From the NCBI RefSeq assembly GCF_900130045.1, contig NZ_FQXT01000007.1, positions 62,001 to 126,000 of the forward strand: a stretch of 64,000 nucleotides of DNA. Direction: 5' to 3'. The notes under the pieces were generated by a model. That model worked only from the letters and a program-made list of their open reading frames with translations, had not been told where the DNA came from and did not search any database. The translations under genes and the position numbers were made by a program. This document shows, one piece after another, positions 28,401 to 35,521 of this stretch. The DNA comes from Leeuwenhoekiella palythoae (GTDB lineage: Bacteria > Bacteroidota > Bacteroidia > Flavobacteriales > Flavobacteriaceae). The first letter of the stretch is position 1. Every line of letters starts with the position of its first letter.

Positions 28401-28760
28401 ATCGCAGTAAATGATGGCAAGGGTAATTTCAGTTTAAAGCCCCTTCCCTATCAAACGCAATTATCGTGCGTTTGCGATATTGTCGCGACAGATATTAATA
28501 AAGATGGTTTAGCCGATTTGATTATGGCAGGGAATAACTTTGAGTTCAAACCGCAATATTCTCAGCTAGATGCCAGCTTTGGTAACGTATTACTCAATGA
28601 AGGTGATGCGTCGTATGCTTGGCAGAATTATGACAAGAGCGGCTTTTTCGTAAAAGGGGAAGTGAAGCATCTTGCGACCTTCAAAGATAAAAATGGAATT
28701 ACCTATTTAATCGCTTCGGTTAATGATGAAAAACCAAAAACCTTTGTGCTTAATGAATAA
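25410..28760 (+). CDS. CRTAC1-type VCBS/ASPIC-UnbV lipoprotein, copy 2
   Basis: 1116 residues from the ATG at 25410 (MISFKKIYF), which gives a proper lipoprotein signal (LAFAAC, Cys19); an earlier in-frame start would put 12 charged residues before it. Same architecture as copy 1: FG-GAP repeats (DINNDGLADIYL, DVNADGLLDIYV, DLDNDGYRDIYV), an ASPIC/UnbV domain around 535-600 (VGASV...PVRGFQSSV...GLGA...LWPNDKTQ), and a second propeller. The start overlaps the stop of copy 1 (ATGATTAG), implying translational coupling. Confidence 0.9.
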   Translation: MISFKKIYFIGICLAFAACDQDKQENDAAIDQEPTLFTTMSPDETGIDFVNAIKNQSDFNIFKYRNFYNGGGVAIGDINNDGLADIYLTANMEQNKLYLNKGNFQFEDITEKAGVGGNKPWSTGVVMADVNADGLLDIYVSNAGNMKGNNHDNDLYINNGDLTFTEKAQEYNLAKSGFSTQASFFDYDKDGDLDVYILNNSNVPVSGLGYAEQRDTRAENWENVPDVFKGVGDLLMRNDGGTFTDVSEEAGIYGSLIGFGLGVMITDINNDLYPDIYISNDFYERDYLYINQKDGTFKEEIKEWTSHLSLSAMGVDMADINNDGLQDIFITDMLPEPEERVKSVMEFDNYNVYKLKQSKDFYQQFIQNTLQVNNGNGTFSETAYYSGVDATDWSWAGLLVDLDNDGYRDIYVTNGINHDLTDLDFVDFFANEIIQNMAMTGKRQAIDSIIDKMPKKPLPNAVYRNKKDLTFEDAGKKWGLDMPSMSNGSAYGDLDNDGDLDLVVNNVNMQTFIYRNEAAQQTQNHYLSLTFKGGEQNPFAVGASVRLYFDDQEIFQELYPVRGFQSSVDYKMTIGLGATQTIDSLRVLWPNDKTQLLTQVATNQTLALAQADATETYIPRKRQPQAQLLTELSNEKLKANTENNYNDFDYEGLIAKKLSQEGPALATGDVDGDGNEDVYVGAPSGSAGTLYLHQGKGKLNIKNQSAFTEDAFYEDTAAALFDADGDGDLDLMVASGGNEVGKKEQLKPRLYLNDGKGNFSKAPEELPSAFQNMSVVAPYDFDSDGDMDVFIGSRSVVGVYGIDPKQLFLENTGNGFFVNATERLAYDTKDAGMVTDALWLDIDEDGKADLITVSEWGAPLVYKNSGRRLSLKETSLSDKTGWWNTIAAVDIDNDGDMDLVLGNEGENLHYLPSEQRPMSMYINDFDNNGTIEQITTMHKNGKDYPLHQKKEITAQMSSLKKQNLKASDYANRYIDEIFTEESLRNAIKKSVKYAQSMIAVNDGKGNFSLKPLPYQTQLSCVCDIVATDINKDGLADLIMAGNNFEFKPQYSQLDASFGNVLLNEGDASYAWQNYDKSGFFVKGEVKHLATFKDKNGITYLIASVNDEKPKTFVLNE

Positions 28761-31700
28761 GTTTTTCTCACTGCTCATTTTAGGTTTATCGATCGTTTCT
28801 TGTAAAGACGAGCCGGAATTATTTTTAAATCCAAGCCCTGAAAAAACTGGAGTGACCTTTAAAAATACGCTCGAGGCTACAGACGATATGAATATTTTGG
28901 ACTACCTCTATTTTTATAATGGCGGTGGACTCGCAATTGGTGATATCAATAACGACGGCTTACCTGATATTTACTTTTCAGGAAATCAGGTTAAAAATCA
29001 GTTGTACCTCAATAAGGGAAATCTAAAATTTGAAGATATCACTGAAAAAGCCGGAGTTGCAGGAAACAGCGATTGGAAAACCGGTGCGGTTATGGGTGAT
29101 GTAAACGGTGACGGCTTTCTAGATATTTATGTATGTGCGGTGGTTGGCCTCAATGGTTTAGACGGCTACAACGAACTTTTTATCAATAACGGCGATGGGA
29201 CTTTTACCGAACGCGCTGCAGCATATGGCCTTGATCTGGACACCTATTCTTCTTCTGCGGCATTTTTAGATTATGACCTGGATGGCGATCTAGACATCTA
29301 CATTCTCAATCACGCGGTGCATACGCAGAGTTCGTTTGGAAAGGCAGATTTACGCTACGAACGCAATCAACAAACTGGAGATCGCTTGATGCGGAACGAC
29401 GGCGGAACTTTTACCGATGTTAGTGAAGAAGCAGGGATTTATGGTGGAATTAACGGCTACGGATTAGGAATTGCGGTAGCAGATTTTAACCTTGATGGAT
29501 ATCCTGATCTGTATATTGGCAATGATTTCCACGAAGATGATTACTACTACATCAATAACGGTGATGGCACTTTTACCGAAGATTTAAAAAATCATTTTGG
29601 CCACACCAGCCGTTTTTCAATGGGAAGCGACGTGGCCGATCTCAATCACGACGGCTGGCCCGATCTGATTTCGCTAGATATGCTCCCACAGGATGAAAAG
29701 GTTTTGAAAGCTTCTGAAGGTGATGATAATATTCAGACACAGCGTTTGCGTACAGATCGATATGGCTACCACTATCAGTTTACGAGAAATATGTTGTTCA
29801 TTAATCGTGACGGAAAGGATTACCAAGAAACTGCGTTATTGAGTGGAGTTGCCGCTACAGACTGGAGTTGGAGTGCTTTGTTTGCTGATTTCAACCAAGA
29901 TATGCAGCAGGATCTTTTTATCTCTAACGGAATTCCAAAACGTCCAAACGACCTTGATTACATCAAGTTTGTATCCAACGAGCAGATTCAAAGTAAGATC
30001 AATAACACCGGCTTAATCGATACTAAAGCGCTCGATCTGATGCCTTCTGGAGTAACACATAATTATGTGTATGAAGGAAGCGCCGATTTACAGTTCAAAG
30101 ATCAGTCCGGCAAATGGATTGCGAACGACACCATTGTTTCCGGAGCGACGGCCTATGCCGATCTTGATAATGACGGCGACCTGGATTTGGTCACTAACAA
30201 CATCAATGCTTCACCTACCTTTTACATCAATAAAACTGATGAGAAAGCCAATTATCTTAAGCTAAAACTGAAAACGCAAAGCTCAAACACCTATGCTATT
30301 GGCGCTAAAGTGTATGCGTATGCCAACGGCATTAAGCAGTTTAAAGAGTTGTATACCGTGCGTGGTTTTCAAGCTTCTTCAGAACCTTTGATCCATTTTG
30401 GATTGGGCGATGCCAAAGTCGTTGACTCTGTGCGAATCATTTGGCCCGACAAGACAAGCCAAGTTCTTAAAGACATTAGCGCAAATCAAAGTCTTGTAGT
30501 GAATCAAGAAAACACCCAGGCTTTTGATTACAACAGTTTAAAACCTAAACAACAAAAGCTTTTCTCAAAAGTCACCAATTCTTTAGGGCTAGATTTTACA
30601 CACATTGAAGATGCCTATTCTGACTTTGATCGTGAGAAATTAATCCCTTATCAAATAGGTGATCGCGGGCCGGCGGTGGCAGTTGGCGATCTTGATGGGG
30701 ACGGTAACGATGATGTGCTTTTTGGTGGATCGAAATACATTCCTTCTCAGGTGTTTATTCAGCAGGATTCAGCTTTTGCAAAAACAGAATTTCCTGCCAT
30801 TAAAAAGGATTCGATCAATGAAGAAGTTACCGCCATTATCGCTGATTTTAACCAAGACAGAAAAAACGATTTGATGACCGGTACTGCAGGTGGTGACTTT
30901 TTCAACAGAGCAAAACCCTTGATAGACGGACTTTATCTAAACGACGGCGCAGCTTTTTCTTCAGCCGCAATGCCTGAGCTTTTTGATAATACTTCGGTGC
31001 TTGCAACTTATGATTATGACGGCGATGGTGATCTTGATGTTTTTGCCGGAACCCAAGCCATAACAGGAAGTTTTGGTAAAACACCGGTTTCGTATCTTTT
31101 AGAAAATGAGATTGGAAGTTTCCGCGTAGCGCAAGAATTTAAAGATCTCGGAATGGTTACCGCTGCTGTTTGGAGCGATTTTAACAGGGACGGAAAGTTA
31201 GACCTTGTGATCGTTGGCGAATGGATGGCTCCTACTTTTTTAGAAAACAAAAATGGTAGATTAACTAAAGTCGATTTAGGAACCGAAAATCTTAACGGAC
31301 TATGGCAAAGCGTGATTCCGTTTGATATTGACGGCGATGGTGATGAAGATTATTTAGTTGGAAACTGGGGCGAGAACAGCAAATTTAAAGCTTCGGCCGA
31401 TGCTCCAATGGTGATGTTTTACAATGATTTTGACAATAATGGTCAAACGGAAACTATTATCACTACAGCCAAAGAAGGCAAGTATTATCCCTTAATGGGA
31501 CTTGATGCGCTGGCTTCTCAAGTAGTTTCTTTCAGAAAAAAGTATCAGAATTACAGAGATTTTGCCGGTCAAACCATCGAGCAAATTCTTAGTAAAGAAC
31601 AGTTAGAAACAAGTACAAAACTAGAAGTACAAACCTTAGAAACCGGTTATCTGCGCAATGACGGCGGCAAATTTGAATTTGTAGCTTTAGGTCGTGATTT

Positions 31701-31989
31701 TCAGGTTGCACCCGTGTTAAGTTTTTGTAAATTTGATTTCGATAATGATGGTAAAGAAGAAGTTCTTGCTGCCGGAAATTACTTTGGCGTACAGCCGTTT
31801 CACGGAAGATTAGACAGCTTTAACGGCGCCTTGATCAAAGATGAAAACACGGTGATTCCGGGAGATCAGATAGGTCTCGATTTTGCACGAAAATCTATAC
31901 GAGATCTTTCTATACTTTCATTAAATGGTCAAAAGTATTTGCTTGCGACTCCCAACAACGCTACCAGCCAGCTATACAAACTAGATTAA
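28753..31989 (+). CDS. CRTAC1-type VCBS/ASPIC-UnbV lipoprotein, copy 3
   Basis: 1078 residues from the ATG at 28753 (MNKFFSLLILG), giving lipobox LSIVSC (Cys17). FG-GAP/VCBS repeats (DINNDGLPDIYF, DVNGDGFLDIYV, DFNLDGYPDLYI, DLDNDGDLDLVT), ASPIC/UnbV domain around 510-575 (IGAKV...TVRGFQASS...HFGLGDA...IWPDKTSQ), then a second propeller. The 8-base ATGAATAA overlap with copy 2 repeats the copy 1/copy 2 junction geometry. Copies 1 and 3 share the opening NILDYLYFYNG-type motif, so they look closer to each other than to copy 2. Confidence 0.9.
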   Translation: MNKFFSLLILGLSIVSCKDEPELFLNPSPEKTGVTFKNTLEATDDMNILDYLYFYNGGGLAIGDINNDGLPDIYFSGNQVKNQLYLNKGNLKFEDITEKAGVAGNSDWKTGAVMGDVNGDGFLDIYVCAVVGLNGLDGYNELFINNGDGTFTERAAAYGLDLDTYSSSAAFLDYDLDGDLDIYILNHAVHTQSSFGKADLRYERNQQTGDRLMRNDGGTFTDVSEEAGIYGGINGYGLGIAVADFNLDGYPDLYIGNDFHEDDYYYINNGDGTFTEDLKNHFGHTSRFSMGSDVADLNHDGWPDLISLDMLPQDEKVLKASEGDDNIQTQRLRTDRYGYHYQFTRNMLFINRDGKDYQETALLSGVAATDWSWSALFADFNQDMQQDLFISNGIPKRPNDLDYIKFVSNEQIQSKINNTGLIDTKALDLMPSGVTHNYVYEGSADLQFKDQSGKWIANDTIVSGATAYADLDNDGDLDLVTNNINASPTFYINKTDEKANYLKLKLKTQSSNTYAIGAKVYAYANGIKQFKELYTVRGFQASSEPLIHFGLGDAKVVDSVRIIWPDKTSQVLKDISANQSLVVNQENTQAFDYNSLKPKQQKLFSKVTNSLGLDFTHIEDAYSDFDREKLIPYQIGDRGPAVAVGDLDGDGNDDVLFGGSKYIPSQVFIQQDSAFAKTEFPAIKKDSINEEVTAIIADFNQDRKNDLMTGTAGGDFFNRAKPLIDGLYLNDGAAFSSAAMPELFDNTSVLATYDYDGDGDLDVFAGTQAITGSFGKTPVSYLLENEIGSFRVAQEFKDLGMVTAAVWSDFNRDGKLDLVIVGEWMAPTFLENKNGRLTKVDLGTENLNGLWQSVIPFDIDGDGDEDYLVGNWGENSKFKASADAPMVMFYNDFDNNGQTETIITTAKEGKYYPLMGLDALASQVVSFRKKYQNYRDFAGQTIEQILSKEQLETSTKLEVQTLETGYLRNDGGKFEFVALGRDFQVAPVLSFCKFDFDNDGKEEVLAAGNYFGVQPFHGRLDSFNGALIKDENTVIPGDQIGLDFARKSIRDLSILSLNGQKYLLATPNNATSQLYKLD

Positions 31990-32067
31990 TCGGAAGATAC
32001 AACACCTTAAAACAATTTAAAGTAGAAATCCTTTTCATCAAGGTTTCCCTAAAATAATTTGAAGATT

Positions 32068-33417
32068 ATGCTTAAAAAACTGAGCCTACTGGTTCTTTCT
32101 GCAGTTATGATTACTTCTTGCTCCAAAGAAGAAAAACCACTTGTAGTTACACCAGACGATTATAACAATGCGGTAGATAAAGTTACCGAGGTGATCATTC
32201 ATGATATTTTTTCGCCACCAGTGGCTAGCCGAATTTACGCCTACTCCAATATGGCGGCATACGAAGTTTTGGTGCAAAATAATCCTGATTATAAAAGTCT
32301 AGCCGGTCAAATTAATGAGTTGGGAGAAACGCCAAAACCTGATGCTGACGCCGCTGTAAATTATGATGTAGCTGCGCTTGTTGCTCAGATGGAAATGGCA
32401 AAAAGTCTAATCTTCTCTGAAGATCGTATTACCGAAATGCGCGACAGTTTGTATATGCAATGGAAAGAGCAAAACCCAACCGAGTTGGAAGCTTCAAAAG
32501 CTTATGGACTTAAAGTTGCAGATCACATCAAAGCTTGGATGGATGGGGATATGTATAAGCAAACGCGCACCATGCCAAAGTTCTCGGTAAATCCTGACAA
32601 TCCTTCTCGCTGGCAACCTACGCCTCCTGCATATATGGACGGTATTGAGCCACACTGGATGAAAATTAGAACGCTGGTAATCGATTCTGCAGATCAATTT
32701 AAACCAATTCCTCCACCGGCTTTCTCTTTGGAAGAAGGATCTGAATTTCACAAACAGTTGATGGAAGTTTATGACGTGCGTAACGCTATGACCGAAGAAG
32801 GTGATGAATCTGAAAAAATGGAAATTGCCAAATTTTGGGACTGTAATCCTTATGTATCTACGCACAAAGGACACTTGATGTTTGCTACCAAAAAGATCAC
32901 GCCCGGTGGCCACTGGATCGGGATTGTAAAAATCGCAACCAAAAAAGCCAATGCCGACTTGATGGAAACGGTTTATGTGTACACCAAGACTTCTGTTGCG
33001 CTTTTTGACGGCTTTATCAGCTGTTGGGATGAGAAATACCGCAGTAACCTCATCCGTCCTGAGACACTCATCAATCAATACATTGACGATGCTTGGGCAC
33101 CTGTTTTACAAACTCCGCCATTTCCGGAATACAGCAGCGGTCACTCTGTAGTTTCGGGAGCAGCAGCAGAAGTGCTTACCCAAATTTATGGAGATAATTT
33201 TCAGTTTGACGATGATACAGAAACCGCTTATGGTTTGCCGGTACGCAGTTTTGATTCGTTTAGAAATGCATCATCAGAGGCTGCTTTAAGTCGCCTTTAT
33301 GGGGGAATTCACTATCGTGCCGCAATTGAGGAAGGACTTAAACAAGGGCGTCAATTGGGTCAATTTGTTTCGCAAAATTTACAAATGAAAACAAATACTG
33401 CTCAAGCTTCTAACTAA
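32068..33417 (+). CDS. Vanadium-dependent haloperoxidase/PAP2-superfamily lipoprotein
   Basis: 449 residues from the ATG at 32068; lipobox MITSC (Cys18). All three metal/phosphate-binding motifs of the superfamily are present with the spacing of vanadium haloperoxidases: K323-x6-R330-P, S357-G358-H359, and R409-x5-H415 (SRLYGGIHYRAAIEEG). The residue after the last histidine that is often Asp is Glu421. These residues can hold vanadate (halide oxidation) or act as an acid phosphatase; sequence alone does not decide. It follows the three VCBS lipoproteins by 78 bases and is presumably exported with them. Confidence 0.88.
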   Translation: MLKKLSLLVLSAVMITSCSKEEKPLVVTPDDYNNAVDKVTEVIIHDIFSPPVASRIYAYSNMAAYEVLVQNNPDYKSLAGQINELGETPKPDADAAVNYDVAALVAQMEMAKSLIFSEDRITEMRDSLYMQWKEQNPTELEASKAYGLKVADHIKAWMDGDMYKQTRTMPKFSVNPDNPSRWQPTPPAYMDGIEPHWMKIRTLVIDSADQFKPIPPPAFSLEEGSEFHKQLMEVYDVRNAMTEEGDESEKMEIAKFWDCNPYVSTHKGHLMFATKKITPGGHWIGIVKIATKKANADLMETVYVYTKTSVALFDGFISCWDEKYRSNLIRPETLINQYIDDAWAPVLQTPPFPEYSSGHSVVSGAAAEVLTQIYGDNFQFDDDTETAYGLPVRSFDSFRNASSEAALSRLYGGIHYRAAIEEGLKQGRQLGQFVSQNLQMKTNTAQASN

Positions 33418-33422
33418 AAATT

Positions 33423-34331
33423 ATGCTTAAAAAAATCGGAGTTGGCTTCTTAATCCTAGTTGCCGTAGCCTTGATCTGGTATCTTTTTATAAAACCCAGC
33501 GATTACATCATCAATTTTAAAGTCGTGACCACACCGGGTACCGTCACACAATCAGTAAAAAGCTGGAATTATGATGTGCCCGACAGCGAGATCATAGCGC
33601 AAGACGGACTACATAAAGTGGTGCAACAGCGTCATTTTGGCGATTCGGTGGTGAATTATACGTATGAGGCTAAAATGATCAACGACTCGGTAACGCAAGT
33701 TAGCGTTGGAGTAAAAGATCTTGATCATAGTGTGGTCAACAGGCTTACCGCACCGTTTAAAAACACCCTTTTTAGAAAACGTAGTACCGAAAATGTCGAA
33801 ACTTTTTTTGAGATTCTTCGGGAGCATTTAGATCAGATCAAAATCGAAGTTACCGGCTTAGATCAAACCCGATCAACATATGTAGCTTATGTTCCGCTGA
33901 AAGGATTACAGGTGGAAAAAGCACGCGGTATGATGCAGTATTACGGCTATATAGGCGATGTATTACTAAAAAACAATGTAGAGCTTAATGGCCCGCCGAT
34001 CATTGAAGTTACAGATTGGGATACTGAAACCGATAGTATTGCCTATAACTTTTGCTTTCCTATCATCAGGTCTGAAAACTTACCCATTTCAAAAGACATC
34101 AAGTACAAGCGCCTTTTTCAGAAAGAAGCTGTGCACGCGGTTTACAATGGAAACTACATAACTTCAGATCGTGCGTGGTATGCCCTGCTTGAATATGCTG
34201 AGAGAAACAATCTGAAGGTTGAACATAAACCGGTTGAAATTTTCTACAACAACCCCAATATGGGTGGAAACGAGCTCGACTGGAAAGCTGACATCTACTT
34301 ACCGATCAAACAAGAATCTCCGCTGGAATAA
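33423..34331 (+). CDS. Membrane-anchored SRPBCC/GyrI-like domain protein
   Basis: 302 residues. One N-terminal membrane helix (GVGFLILVAVALIWYLFI) anchors it. Residues about 25-140 look like a degenerate SRPBCC (polyketide-cyclase-like) domain and about 150-300 like a GyrI/AraC-effector-binding domain (YVPLKGLQVEKARGMMQYYGYIGDVL, KYKRLFQKEAVHAVYNGNY). No DNA-binding domain. It starts 5 bases after the haloperoxidase-like gene, so the two are co-transcribed. The GyrI-like fold binds small molecules; the ligand is unknown. Confidence 0.78.
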   Translation: MLKKIGVGFLILVAVALIWYLFIKPSDYIINFKVVTTPGTVTQSVKSWNYDVPDSEIIAQDGLHKVVQQRHFGDSVVNYTYEAKMINDSVTQVSVGVKDLDHSVVNRLTAPFKNTLFRKRSTENVETFFEILREHLDQIKIEVTGLDQTRSTYVAYVPLKGLQVEKARGMMQYYGYIGDVLLKNNVELNGPPIIEVTDWDTETDSIAYNFCFPIIRSENLPISKDIKYKRLFQKEAVHAVYNGNYITSDRAWYALLEYAERNNLKVEHKPVEIFYNNPNMGGNELDWKADIYLPIKQESPLE

Positions 34332-34333
34332 GA

Positions 34334-34954
34334 TTAAGCTAGAAAATCAAAAGATAGCTTTAACCCTTGAATCACCATTGTAGTACCTATAATGGCGATG
34401 ATCAATCCCATAATTTTACCAATTACAGAGATTACGTTATTCCCCAATTTTCGGGCGATAAAGTCGCTTAAACTGAAAGCCAAATAGGTTAGCGCGCACA
34501 TTAAACCGAAAATTAAAATCACCAAACCTATATTTACATAAGTAGCGTTGGACACAAAGTTCATCGCGGTAACTATTGTTCCTGGCCCGGCAAGAATAGG
34601 AATCGCGAGAGGCGAAACCGCAATATTCTCATCAAAATTAGGTTCCTTTAAATGCTTTACATTTGACTTTTTAGACTGAAGCATTTCAAAACCTACAAAG
34701 AAAATTAAGATCCCTCCGGTGATTTTAAACGCAGGAATTGTGATCCCAAAAAGCTCGAATATAAATTTACCCAGCACTACAAAAATGGCGATAATGATAA
34801 ACGCTACCATCACAGCCTTTTTATTTACCGTTTGCTTTTCAGTTTTACTGGCACCTTCGGTTAAGGATAAAAAAATAGGAATATTAGAAACCGGGTTCAT
34901 AATGGCAAAAAAGCCTGTAAACACCGAAATTGAGTAGGTTAAAATTTCATCCAT
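34334..34954 (-). CDS. MarC family integral membrane protein
   Basis: 206 residues with six hydrophobic segments. Family signatures: FAIMNPVSNIPIFLSLTEG near the N-terminus and SPLAIPILAGPGTIVTAMN in the middle. MarC/UPF0056 proteins are inner-membrane proteins without a firmly established transport function. Its end is 2 bases from the convergent GyrI-like gene. Confidence 0.9.
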   Translation of the reverse strand: MDEILTYSISVFTGFFAIMNPVSNIPIFLSLTEGASKTEKQTVNKKAVMVAFIIIAIFVVLGKFIFELFGITIPAFKITGGILIFFVGFEMLQSKKSNVKHLKEPNFDENIAVSPLAIPILAGPGTIVTAMNFVSNATYVNIGLVILIFGLMCALTYLAFSLSDFIARKLGNNVISVIGKIMGLIIAIIGTTMVIQGLKLSFDFLA

Positions 34955-34993
34955 ACAGTGTAGGTTAGATTTAAGGATGCAGCGAAATTACAA

Positions 34994-35452
34994 CTAAATC
35001 TCAACATCAAGCACTTTACCTTCTGCAGCCGCCGCTTTATCTTTTTTGGCCCCTACAGCAGCACCTATTACTAATCCAATAGGTAATCCTACGCCTAAGA
35101 ATGCCATATTACCGAATGCTGAGCTAAAGGCTATACCTAATGGGATACCAAAAACACTCATTCCTAAAGCCGTCCACATATGTTTATAATGACCCTTTTT
35201 AACAATGCCTGTTTCCTCCTTGATCAATCGTAAAATGCTATGTTGAAATTTTATATACGCTTTATACAATTCCTTTTCTGACCCCTTTAGATCATTGAGT
35301 TTTTCGACCTTTTTATTTATAGTATTGCTTAAAGATTCAGGTAAGTTGCGTGTTTCCAATTCGGCTAAAAGCATATTGAGTTTTTCTTGCTTTTTAAATG
35401 CTTTACCTTCTTGTTGAAGTGCGGGTCTATATTTAAGTTGGTATAAGTTCAT
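34994..35452 (-). CDS. Hypothetical protein with C-terminal membrane hairpin
   Basis: 152 residues, family not recognised. Residues 1-90 are charged and helical; residues about 92-135 form a glycine-rich double membrane segment (GMSVFGIPLGIAFSSAFGN, LGVGLPIGLVIGAAVGA), followed by a short charged Ala/Lys tail. The start at 35452 lies only 16 bases from the terminator palindrome of the upstream gene, leaving little room for a promoter; an internal ATG at 35374 is an alternative start. Confidence 0.65.
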   Translation of the reverse strand: MNLYQLKYRPALQQEGKAFKKQEKLNMLLAELETRNLPESLSNTINKKVEKLNDLKGSEKELYKAYIKFQHSILRLIKEETGIVKKGHYKHMWTALGMSVFGIPLGIAFSSAFGNMAFLGVGLPIGLVIGAAVGAKKDKAAAAEGKVLDVEI

Positions 35453-35468
35453 ATCGATGTATAAAACA

Positions 35469-35500
35469 AAAGCCTTTGTTCTTTAAAGAACAAAGGCTTT
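35469..35500 (-). terminator. Terminator of the LacI-pgmB-GH65 operon
   Basis: A perfect 32-base palindrome (16-base arms, no loop bases) 21 bases after the GH65 stop codon, followed on the minus strand by a T-rich tract. Confidence 0.85.
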
Positions 35501-35521
35501 GATTAAAACTATAGTATAGTA

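Noticed and set aside
22118-31989. Periodic repeats that could look like a repeat array or CRISPR
   Set aside because: The periodicity is the DxDxDG coding pattern of VCBS/FG-GAP repeats in three genes; no identical spaced DNA repeats of CRISPR type.
32494-33078. 194-codon open frame antisense to the haloperoxidase-like gene
   Set aside because: Mirror of a well-supported coding frame on the other strand; composition is biased and no family motif is seen.
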